Under the pieces are notes generated by a model. That model was not told the origin of the DNA, did not search any database, and saw only the letters and a program-made list of their open reading frames with translations. A DNA stretch of 5,611 bases from Deltaproteobacteria bacterium (GTDB lineage Bacteria > Desulfobacterota > Desulfobacteria > Desulfobacterales > JAABPS01): positions 1-5,611 of the forward strand of contig JAFDFT010000261.1 of NCBI GenBank assembly GCA_019309685.1. The letters are read 5' to 3'. The translations under genes were made by a program, and so were the position numbers. Below are positions 1 to 5,338 of this stretch, piece by piece (position 1 is the first letter of the stretch; each line of letters opens with the position of its first letter).

Positions 1-756
1 GCAGGAGAGTGCGGCAACCTCACCTTCAAGAACCAAAGCCTCTTCAGGAAAGTCTTCGAGTACGGGCCCGCTTTCAGCTTCGAGGAGTTTTAGCGCTGAC
101 ATTAACACCCGCTTTTGGAAAGCCGGATCATTGGGGTTGCCAACGGGGCGGCCAAGTTCAAAGGGAACCCACAGGGCTCTGGGCGGTTTGATGATTTCAG
201 TATGCAGGCGAACCAGGCTGATCTGTGTTGTGGGTATGCCCTCTTCTTCAAAGTAATATGCAAGCCCGCCAACTGCGCGCGTGCAGTAGGGTCAGACGGG
301 TAAGAGCAACAGAGCATCTACATTGTCCTTTTTAATGATTCCAGCCAGTGTTCTGGCTTCCTGTTCCATTTGCACGGGATCGACGGCGCCCATAAATGAA
401 TAATGAAAATCAGCCACGCTGCCTATGGTACCATCCTGGGCAAGCTCATGAAGCCGGTCAATGGGAAAGAGAACATTCCAGTCCTGCTGGAATCCGGAAT
501 GGTCGAAATTTGTGGACACATGACTCATCACGAGATCAGTGGCTTTGATATCCCCAGAGATCACCCGGTAATAGTCGCCTGGATCAAACGTAAACGGTCG
601 ATCGTCCTGACGATGCAGGCCTGCGGTAGAGATGATGGCTACACGCCTTTCACTCAAGGGTGGTCCTGCTACCCAGGGATGGGTCTCAAAGGTTGGACAC
701 TCAAGCGCTTCGAGGTGTTTTCTTTCCTGATCGGTCATTCGTTCTAAACGGGCCAT
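1..756 (-). CDS. GrdB-like selenoprotein (glycine/sarcosine/betaine reductase B family), C-terminus cut by window edge
   Basis: Translating from the ATG at 756-754 gives 154 residues, then UGA (292-294), then 97 more sense codons with no stop to base 1. Around the UGA the protein reads LLLLPV-U-P-Y-C-T-R-A-V-G-G, a UxxCT redox motif (U155, C158), so UGA is taken as selenocysteine. Family-type segments include RRVAIISTAGLH (37-48), GDYYRVISGD (60-69), MSHVSTNFD (77-85) and the FPIDRLHEL/GTIGSVADFHYS stretch (97-120). After the Sec come PPRALWVPFELGRP and NDPAFQKRVL, which look like the conserved tail of this family as I recall it. The start is supported by a perfect AAGGAGGT 6 bases upstream. 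In clostridial glycine reductase, GrdB is the substrate-binding Sec subunit. No grdA, grdC or grdE is visible here, so the substrate is unknown; a thiol/selenol redox or reductive-cleavage role is inferred. Base composition looks richer in G+C than the genes to the right. The family is fairly sure, the exact function is not. Confidence 0.87.
269..290 (-). promoter_or_regulatory. Candidate bacterial SECIS hairpin just 3' of the UGA
   Basis: On the mRNA, one base after the UGA, the sequence CCUACUGC-ACGCGC-GCAGUUGG can fold: a 5-bp stem ACUGC/GCAGU, a U-U mismatch, then two more G-C pairs, with a 6-base loop. An alternative fold places UGCA/UGCA and CGC/GCG around a 9-base loop starting with G, slightly further downstream. 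Bacterial SECIS elements lie directly after the UGA inside the coding region, so the location is right. The first hairpin's loop is rather close to the UGA compared with the E. coli fdhF type. Which fold is used cannot be decided by eye. Confidence 0.45.
292..294 (-). other. In-frame UGA read as selenocysteine (Sec155)
   Basis: The codon lies in a UxxC motif followed by T-R-A-V-G-G, and the reading frame stays open for 97 codons beyond it with coherent protein sequence. A default annotation would end the gene here and leave the first 291 bases empty. Cys-containing relatives with CPxCT at this place would be expected for the family; that is recalled, not searched. Confidence 0.85.
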
Positions 757-860
757 AACTAAACCTCCTTAATGATTTGTTGCTGCGTGAAAGATAATAA
801 AACAGGAAATTTTTTAAATTTTATCAAAAGGTGTAAATACACATTTTATTCCAAAAAAAA
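757..860. other. Short AT-rich spacer between marR remnant and selenoprotein gene
   Basis: These 104 bases hold the ribosome binding site and otherwise mostly A/T runs, including eight consecutive T on the minus strand shortly after the MarR stop codon. There is no G+C-rich stem before the T run, so it is not a convincing intrinsic terminator. No clear promoter pair was found, so co-transcription from the MarR promoter is the simplest reading. Confidence 0.4.
763..770 (-). promoter_or_regulatory. Strong ribosome binding site of the selenoprotein gene
   Basis: The minus strand reads AAGGAGGT, a full match to the anti-Shine-Dalgarno sequence, 6 bases before the ATG at 756-754. It fixes the start codon and shows that the gene can be translated independently of the MarR gene upstream. 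Confidence 0.85.
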
Positions 861-1332
861 CTAATTGTTACGAATCATGGAAGCCATTTTGGATACTTCT
901 TTCACCACATGGTTTGTCCTGTCTTCTCCGAAGATTTCCGTGACATAATGCTGTGCCTTTTCCCAGAAAGGGAGTGCAGCATTTAAGGATTTGATACCAT
1001 CATCCGTTAACGTAACGACTCTTTCTCTCTGGTCCTCTCCGGGTTCAATTTTTACAAGACCTTTCTTTTCAAGAAGTTTCAGGTTTCTTGTTACCGTTGT
1101 CCGTTCCATGGTCCGTTGTCCGTTCCATGGTGGCCCATTCGGCCAGCTTTGTAACCGTTACTTTTCCCACTCCCTTTACCACCATCAGCAGACCGAATTG
1201 GGTGCCCCTTAATCCGGAGGGCCGCAGGAACTCATCGTATGTTTGTGTAATCATACGGCTTGCCTTCCGCAGATTTAAGCATACACAGGATCTTCCCATT
1301 TCAGAGCATTTTACACTGTTTAAAGCATCCAT
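861..1332 (-). pseudogene. MarR-family transcriptional regulator, frameshifted by a 19-bp tandem duplication
   Basis: The N-terminal part starts at the ATG 1332-1330 (AAGGG 7 bases upstream at 1344-1340; an upstream ATG at 1374 has no such site) and reads normally to LAEWATMERTT. It then shifts frame at a duplicated 19-base unit and stops at 1071-1069, giving 87 residues. The rest (VTRNLKLLEKKGLVKIEPGE to SMIRNN, stop TAG 863-861) continues in another frame. With one copy removed the gene is exactly 151 codons including the stop, a 150-residue protein of usual MarR length. It then has an N-terminal CxCxNLR segment (Cys16, Cys18), helix-turn-helix LAEWATMERTTVTRNLKLLEKKGLV (about 63-87) and a wing with DQRERVVTLTDDG (94-106). 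Such proteins are dimeric repressors; the cysteines may be redox sensors (inference). The break falls at the entrance to the recognition helix, so the shifted product should not bind DNA. Its presumed target is its own promoter and the selenoprotein gene downstream. A sequencing or assembly error remains possible. Confidence 0.88.
1094..1131. repeat. Perfect 19-bp tandem duplication inside marR
   Basis: The unit CCGTTGTCCGTTCCATGGT occurs at 1094-1112 and again at 1113-1131 with no mismatch. Flanking bases differ, so the repeat is exactly 19 bp. Since 19 is not a multiple of three, one extra copy shifts the MarR frame. The unit has an internal CCGTT-n2-CCGTT near-repeat that could favour strand slippage. 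Confidence 0.95.
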
Positions 1333-1360
1333 TCCGTATCCCTTTTTAAATAAATTAAGT

Positions 1361-1373
1361 TGGTTATCAACCA
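1361..1373. promoter_or_regulatory. Small palindrome just upstream of marR
   Basis: TGGTT-ATC-AACCA has perfect 5-bp arms and lies about 30-40 bases before the MarR start codon, in the untranslated leader if translation starts at 1332. The position suits an autoregulatory operator, but the site is short and could be chance. Confidence 0.3.
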
Positions 1374-1482
1374 TGCTTGAAAATGTAGCGATCTAAACCC
1401 CAGAAAGAGGGTAGTTTATTAAAAGACCATTAAAAGTTACCGGGCTAAAAAAAATTATCGCTCAAAAGGCTATCACAGGAGA

Positions 1483-1514
1483 TTATGTGTACATACACGT
1501 AAATTGTTTGTCAA
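1483..1514 (-). promoter_or_regulatory. Candidate marR promoter with overlapping operator palindrome
   Basis: On the minus strand a perfect TTGACA (1514-1509) is followed by a 20-bp near-palindrome (plus strand TTATGTGTACATACACGTAA, 1483-1502) in which 8 of 10 base pairs are symmetric. The palindrome covers the spacer and the expected -10 region. The -10 itself is poor at 17 bp spacing (TACACA), with CATAAT at a longer spacing, so the promoter call is moderate. MarR proteins commonly bind palindromes of this size over their own promoter. The leader to the 1332 start would be about 140 bases. Confidence 0.45.
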
Positions 1515-1606
1515 GACTTTTCAATTCATGAAGCACCATTTTTTTGTGATTTTTTAGTTATGAATGAATACACTGGGAAGGGGATTATCATTCCGCTTTT
1601 TAGGTA

Positions 1607-1784
1607 AAATATCAGTTCTGTTTTATAGCTTTTACAAACCTCTAAAAAGTTTCCATTACATAACACTATATGGTATAAATCCAACCATTACTTGAGTTAC
1701 AATTAAGGCAAGAGTACCAGTAATTTTAACCCTGCAACTATCTTGACAATAAAATGAATGAGTTTTGAAGTTTTTGCTATCTAG
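1607..1784 (+). repeat. Dispersed intergenic repeat, copy A (upstream of the kinase)
   Basis: Conserved blocks are AAAAAGTT (1644-1651), then after 15 bases TATATGGTATAAATC (1667-1681), then after 20 bases ATTAAGG (1702-1708), followed by CAAGAG and TACCAGTAAT (1715-1724). The block TGCTATCTAG, which ends copy C, recurs at 1775-1784. Between TACCAGTAAT and that end copy A carries about 50 extra bases containing a TTGACA (1743-1748). The left edge is uncertain; AAATATCAG at 1607-1615 resembles the AAATAGCAG at the left edge of copy B. Confidence 0.75.
1650..1679 (+). promoter_or_regulatory. Putative extended -10 promoter in repeat A
   Basis: TG-G-TATAAA (1671-1679) matches an extended -10, with a weak -35-like TTTCCA (1650-1655) at 18 bp. 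The same arrangement is kept in copies B and C. The start site would be about 1686, leaving a leader of roughly 110 bases before the kinase start codon. Confidence 0.4.
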
Positions 1785-1785
1785 T

Positions 1786-1790
1786 GGAGG
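1786..1790 (+). promoter_or_regulatory. Ribosome binding site deciding the kinase start
   Basis: GGAGG lies 5 bases before the ATG at 1796. It overlaps the upstream in-frame GTG (1784) and is only 2 bases from the ATG at 1793, so 1796 is the best-placed start. Confidence 0.7.
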
Positions 1791-1795
1791 CAATG

Positions 1796-4183
1796 ATGGA
1801 TAAAAATTCAAAATATGAAGATATGGAAAAGAGGATTAAAACTCTAGAAAACACGCTCTATAACTACAGTGAAAAGAATAATGAATTAAAAGACCATTAC
1901 TATAAGTACAGTACTATTATTAAAAATGCTAATGAAGCCATTTTAGTAATTCAGGAAGGAAAACTTAAATTGATTAGCAGCTTAGCAGCTAAAATTTCAG
2001 GTTTTTCTCAAAATGAAACACCAAACAGGTCATTTTTAGAATGGGTTCATCCTGATGACCAGGAAATGGTCACCGAGAATCATCTCAAAAGATTGAAAGG
2101 AGAAAAAGTCCCTGATGATTATGATATCCGGATAATCGATAAAACCCAGAAGGTCAGATGGATGAACATAAGACCTGTTGCTATTGAATGGGAAGGGCAG
2201 CCGGCTGTTTTAGTTTTTATGACGGATATAAGCAGGCGTAAGCAATCTGAAGAGGAGCTTAGAATAAGTGAAGCAAAATATAAAGCTGTTTTGGATGGTA
2301 TTGAAGACGGATATTATGAAGTTGATCTTACTGGAAAATTTACATTTATATCCGATAAATTATCTGAAATTATAAAAATTTCAAGGAAAGAATTATTAGG
2401 CAAAGGTAATCGCGAATTTAATACACCTGAAACAGCAAAAAAAATATTTAACACTTTCAATAATGTCTATAGGACAGGGAAGCCCGCTAAAATAGAAAGT
2501 TTTCAATTTTTTACTAAAGAAAAAGATGGAATAAGAAAGGTTGACCTTGAGTTATCTGTCTCCCTAATGAAGGATCAATATGGAGATCCTGTTGGATTTC
2601 GCGGTATTGTGCGAGATGTATCTGAACGTATTAAATCTGAAAAAGCAATTAAAGAAAGTGAGGAGAAATACAGGTCCTTCCTGGAAGATTTTCAAGGCAT
2701 CGCATACAAAGGTATGATTGCAACTTGGAAGATATTATTCTTTCACGGAACTACTGAAAAAATTACGGGATACACTGCGGATGAATTGAGTTCTGAAAAA
2801 ATGAATTGGAAAAATTTAATTCACCCGGAAGATCTTATAAATCTGCCGGGTTCGGAAGAGGTTAGTATGATTCCAGGTTACTCAATTGAAAGAGAATACC
2901 GCATTATACGGAAAGACAACCAAATAAGATGGGTTAAGGAATATTGTAAAAACATTTGTGGTGACAATGGCAAACCGGAGTTTGTCCAAGGAACGATTTA
3001 TGACATCACACAAAGAAAACAAGCAGAAGAACAAAGGGTGAAACTTGAAGCCCAATTCCAACAGGCCCAGAAGATGGAGGCGATCGGAATCCTGGCAGGA
3101 GGGATCGCGCATGACTTTAACAATCTGCTCATGGGTATTTTAGGATACAAATCTATCATGATGTCAAAGATAGACACTTCACATCCACATTACAAGCACC
3201 TTGATGGAATTGAAAAGTGCGTTGAAAGTGCGATAGAACTGACAAGGCAGCTATTAGGTTTTGCAAGAGGAGGCAAGTACGAGGTAGAGCCGACCGATTT
3301 AAATAAGCTTGTTAAAGATCAGAACCTTATGTTTAGCCGTACTAAAAAGGAAATCACTATCCATAGTAAATATGAGGAAAATCTGTATACCGCCGAAGTT
3401 GACAGAGGCCAGATAGAGCAGATTCTAATGAATATATATGTCAATGCCTGGCAGGCTATGCCTGATGGAGGAGAACTCCATATACAGACGGAAAACGTAA
3501 AGGTTGGCGATGATTATAAACAGCCTTTTCATGTTACCCCGGGAAAATATGTGAAGATATCAGTAACTGACACGGGTATCGGCATGGACGAAGAAACTAA
3601 AAAACAGATATTCGACCCTTTTTTTACGACCAAGGAGAAGGAGAGGGGTACAGGCATGGGGCTTTCCTCTGCATACGGCATAATCAAAAACCACGGGGGT
3701 TTTATTACAGTTTACAGTGAACCTGGTGAAGGTGCAACGTTTAACATTTTTATTCCTGCCTCAAGAAAGAAAGTAAAGAAGCATAAAAAACCTACGGAAA
3801 GATTGAAAAGAGGATCGGGGACAATTCTTATTATAGATGATGAACAGATGATACTTGATGTGGGGAAATCGTTTCTAAAGGAGTTAGGATATAAAGCTTT
3901 AACTGCTAAAAACGGAAATGAAGGATTGGAAATTTACAAAAAGTATCAGGAAAAAATTGACATGGTAATTCTAGATATGATTATGCCTGGTACGAGCGGG
4001 AGTGATGCGTATGACAGTTTAAAGGAGATAAACCATAACATCAAGGTTCTACTTTCAAGCGGGTACAGCATAAACGGTAAGGCAACTGAAATACTCGAGC
4101 GTGGATGCAACGGCTTTATTCAGAAACCTTTTACCCTTGAACAGCTTTCTCAGAAAATGATTAAAATTTTAAGCAAGAAATAG
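1796..4183 (+). CDS. Soluble hybrid sensor histidine kinase, PAS-PAS-PAS-HisKA-HATPase-REC
   Basis: The 795-residue protein has no signal peptide or membrane segment, so it is expected to sense a cytoplasmic cue. A short charged coiled coil (about 5-35) leads into three PAS domains (about 35-150, 158-282 and 286-411), each ending in the typical D-[IV]-[ST]-x-R linker. The kinase core has LAGGIAHDFNNLL with phospho-acceptor His439, an N box around Asn550 (MNIYVNAWQAM), G1 box DTGIGM (Asp592), F box IFDPFFTT and G2 box GTGMGLS (618-624). The C-terminal receiver has the acidic pair Asp681/Asp682, phospho-acceptor Asp727 (ILDMIMPG), Ser755 and Lys777 (QKPF). All catalytic residues are present. 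There is no output or Hpt domain and no partner regulator in the window, so the next relay partner is unknown. The PAS part is more AT-rich than the kinase core by eye. The signal cannot be told; no heme or flavin signature was recognised. Repeat copy A directly precedes it and copy B follows 31 bases after the stop. Confidence 0.95.
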   Translation: MDKNSKYEDMEKRIKTLENTLYNYSEKNNELKDHYYKYSTIIKNANEAILVIQEGKLKLISSLAAKISGFSQNETPNRSFLEWVHPDDQEMVTENHLKRLKGEKVPDDYDIRIIDKTQKVRWMNIRPVAIEWEGQPAVLVFMTDISRRKQSEEELRISEAKYKAVLDGIEDGYYEVDLTGKFTFISDKLSEIIKISRKELLGKGNREFNTPETAKKIFNTFNNVYRTGKPAKIESFQFFTKEKDGIRKVDLELSVSLMKDQYGDPVGFRGIVRDVSERIKSEKAIKESEEKYRSFLEDFQGIAYKGMIATWKILFFHGTTEKITGYTADELSSEKMNWKNLIHPEDLINLPGSEEVSMIPGYSIEREYRIIRKDNQIRWVKEYCKNICGDNGKPEFVQGTIYDITQRKQAEEQRVKLEAQFQQAQKMEAIGILAGGIAHDFNNLLMGILGYKSIMMSKIDTSHPHYKHLDGIEKCVESAIELTRQLLGFARGGKYEVEPTDLNKLVKDQNLMFSRTKKEITIHSKYEENLYTAEVDRGQIEQILMNIYVNAWQAMPDGGELHIQTENVKVGDDYKQPFHVTPGKYVKISVTDTGIGMDEETKKQIFDPFFTTKEKERGTGMGLSSAYGIIKNHGGFITVYSEPGEGATFNIFIPASRKKVKKHKKPTERLKRGSGTILIIDDEQMILDVGKSFLKELGYKALTAKNGNEGLEIYKKYQEKIDMVILDMIMPGTSGSDAYDSLKEINHNIKVLLSSGYSINGKATEILERGCNGFIQKPFTLEQLSQKMIKILSKK

Positions 4184-4214
4184 ATACATTATTGTGCAGA
4201 AACCCTTGATTGAT

Positions 4215-4343
4215 AAATAGCAGATAGCGGCTATATACCATACCATTTCAAAACCCCAAAAAGTTGTCATTGCCTAAACATATATGCTATAAATCATGAT
4301 AGGTTTTAGGCGTTCATTAAGGCAAGAAATCTGCTATTTTAGA
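4215..4343 (+). repeat. Dispersed intergenic repeat, copy B (upstream of the acetyltransferase)
   Basis: Conserved blocks are AAAAAGTT (4258-4265), TATATGCTATAAATC (4281-4295) and ATTAAGG (4316-4322), with the same 15- and 20-base gaps as copies A and C. It then has CAAGA and ATCTGCTATTTTAG. From GCGGCTAT (4227) onward it aligns with copy C without gaps up to ATTAAGG. The outer ends form a perfect 11-bp inverted repeat, AAATAGCAGAT (4215-4225) and ATCTGCTATTT (4329-4339), as in a miniature inverted-repeat element. Within the variable gaps CCTAAAC (4273-4279) can nearly pair with GTTTTAGG. No open frame is inside. Confidence 0.8.
4264..4293 (+). promoter_or_regulatory. Putative promoter in repeat B
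   Basis: TTGTCA (4264-4269, 5 of 6 to consensus) is spaced 18 bases from TATAAA (4288-4293), which is preceded by TG for an extended -10. This is the best promoter of the three copies. Transcription would start near 4300 and give a leader of about 57 bases to the acetyltransferase ATG at 4357. Confidence 0.5.
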
Positions 4344-4356
4344 AATACGGAACAAA

Positions 4357-5061
4357 ATGCTTAATTTTAAATCTATTACAGATAGAATCAAAGCTATAAT
4401 TGATAAAGAAGGATTAGCATCTCTTTTCAAACGAGCATCTATGTACCTGATACATAAATTTTTCATCTATGAAACTTACTATCTTATTGAGAATTCAATA
4501 AAAGAAATGGAAACAGATCCTGATGATTTTGTACCAGATATACCCAATCTTACATACAGGTTTGTCAAAACAAACCAGGAGGCAGATAAGGTGGCAATTG
4601 AGTTAAGCGATTTCCGCTTATCTCACCATAATGCCCGAGATAGATTGGACAAAGGAGCTGTGGCACTTTGCATTTTTATTGGGACTGATCTTGCATACAT
4701 AGTTTGGGCAGCAACAACAGAGGATGCCAAGAAAACTTTTAATGATATTCCGTTTAACGTTAACTTCGAGAATAAAGCTGTTGTTCCGGGAGGTGAATCT
4801 ACTACACCGAAGTACCGAAGAAAAGGACTTTCGACTTATGGCCATTTGCTAATTGACCGATTTCTAAAGGATATGGGGGCAAACAAAAAACACGCTGCAA
4901 TTAGCAAGAGTAATCTTATTTCCTTGAGGTCAAAGGCAGATTTTGGGAATAGAGTGTATGCCAAGGGCCGGCATATAAAAATATTGGGTTGGAAGCTGTG
5001 GAAAGAGACACCGATTTTTCCACCAAAACCTATTGATCAGGTACTTATTGCTAATAAATAA
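4357..5061 (+). CDS. GNAT-like N-acetyltransferase
   Basis: The 234-residue protein starts at an ATG with a weak ACGGA site 5 bases upstream. The C-terminal half shows a GNAT acetyl-CoA-binding pattern: a beta-strand region up to about residue 145, then TTPKYRRKGLSTYGHLLID (149-167), where Arg154-x-x-Gly157-x-Ser159 stands for the usual [QR]xxGx[GA] with Ser in the last place. A later segment, ISKSNLISLRSKADFGNRVY (182-201), resembles the N-x-x-[SA]-x-x-[LF]-x-K-x-GF motif of the family. The N-terminal half, with the aromatic-rich FFIYETYYLIEN (35-46), is less conserved and may hold the acceptor site or be a helical lid. There is no export signal, so it should act in the cytoplasm. The substrate is unknown: amine, amino sugar or protein are all possible. 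Repeat copies B and C flank the gene, so it probably forms its own unit, not an operon with the kinase. Confidence 0.75.
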   Translation: MLNFKSITDRIKAIIDKEGLASLFKRASMYLIHKFFIYETYYLIENSIKEMETDPDDFVPDIPNLTYRFVKTNQEADKVAIELSDFRLSHHNARDRLDKGAVALCIFIGTDLAYIVWAATTEDAKKTFNDIPFNVNFENKAVVPGGESTTPKYRRKGLSTYGHLLIDRFLKDMGANKKHAAISKSNLISLRSKADFGNRVYAKGRHIKILGWKLWKETPIFPPKPIDQVLIANK

Positions 5062-5094
5062 ATTTGTTAAAGAGATTCAGAAAAATATTTACTT

Positions 5095-5211
5095 GGGGCT
5101 ATCCTCTAAATCATTTCAAATCCTCAAAAAGTTATTATTTCCTAGAGATATATGCTATAAATCTGCGTGAATTTAATACGACGATTAAGGTACCAGTAAT
5201 CTGCTATCTAG
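5095..5211 (+). repeat. Dispersed intergenic repeat, copy C
   Basis: Conserved blocks are AAAAAGTT (5126-5133), TATATGCTATAAATC (5149-5163) and ATTAAGG (5184-5190), then TACCAGTAAT and CTGCTATCTAG (to 5211). Gaps between blocks are 15 and 20 bases as in A and B. The left side GGGGCTAT...CATTTCAAATCCTC matches copy B ungapped. Copy C lacks the CAAGAG found after ATTAAGG in copy A. It begins about 33 bases after the acetyltransferase stop. Confidence 0.8.
5132..5161 (+). promoter_or_regulatory. Putative extended -10 promoter in repeat C
   Basis: TG-C-TATAAA (5153-5161) keeps the extended -10 of copies A and B, but the hexamer 18 bases upstream is only TTATTA (5132-5137). A transcript from here would run through the palindrome region into the membrane-protein gene with a long leader (about 220 bases). 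Confidence 0.35.
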
Positions 5212-5240
5212 CCAGGTCAAAAATTAGCTGAAATTATTTT

Positions 5241-5262
5241 GTTATGCGAACGTTCGTATAAC
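5241..5262. promoter_or_regulatory. Operator-like palindrome 1 (CGAACGTTCG core)
   Basis: The 22-bp sequence has arms GTTAT/ATAAC around a CGAACGTTCG core, with one asymmetric pair (G against T). The same GCGAACGTTCG core recurs at 5341-5351. Such a site suits a homodimeric helix-turn-helix regulator, for example of TetR type, but no matching regulator gene is in the window. Confidence 0.6.
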
Positions 5263-5270
5263 ATACACTG

Positions 5271-5286
5271 TATTATGATCATAATA
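5271..5286. promoter_or_regulatory. AT-rich perfect 16-bp palindrome
   Basis: TATTATGATCATAATA is fully self-complementary, centred on GATC, with CTGTA and TACAG flanking in inverted orientation but offset by a few bases. It may be a second kind of protein site or a weak hairpin. It contains a GATC, so Dam-type methylation could affect it if the host has such an enzyme. Confidence 0.45.
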
Positions 5287-5338
5287 ATTACAGAAAGTTA
5301 TTTTTGATAGTTTTCAATTTTTCCAATAACCTGTAAAA

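Larger units (their letters stand above)
1375..1795. other. About 420-base intergenic region between divergent marR and kinase genes
   Basis: No open reading frame with coding character was seen. From left to right it holds an AT-rich leader of marR, the candidate MarR promoter/operator (1483-1514), an unremarkable stretch 1515-1606, and repeat copy A (about 1607-1784), which ends at the kinase ribosome binding site. The genes on either side are transcribed away from each other, so both should have promoters here. Confidence 0.6.

Noticed and set aside
292..294. UGA as the true end of a 154-residue protein
   Set aside because: The frame downstream stays open for 97 codons and reads as the typical UxxCTRAVGG continuation of the family.
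403..747. Plus-strand 114-residue ORF opposite the selenoprotein gene
   Set aside because: It is the antisense of a conserved protein with a perfect ribosome binding site and shows no protein motif of its own.
841..863. Intrinsic terminator after marR (run of eight T on the minus strand)
   Set aside because: No G+C-rich stem precedes the T run.
1094..1131. Programmed frameshifting to make full-length MarR
   Set aside because: There is no slippery heptamer or pseudoknot, and an exact duplication explains the shift fully.
861..1374. Two separate small genes instead of one broken marR
   Set aside because: Their products are the N- and C-terminal parts of one MarR domain and join perfectly when one 19-bp copy is removed.
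1784..1795. GTG at 1784 as kinase start
   Set aside because: The GGAGG site overlaps this codon and is correctly spaced only for the ATG at 1796.
2882..3112. Minus-strand 76-residue ORF within the kinase gene
   Set aside because: It lies opposite the PAS3/HisKA coding sequence, has no ribosome binding site or recognisable motif, and is a shadow frame.
4215..5211. Integron attC sites, because unrelated same-strand genes are separated by similar repeats
   Set aside because: No GTTRRRY core with matching RYYYAAC partner was found in the copies, and their conservation is in sequence blocks, not in a long stem.
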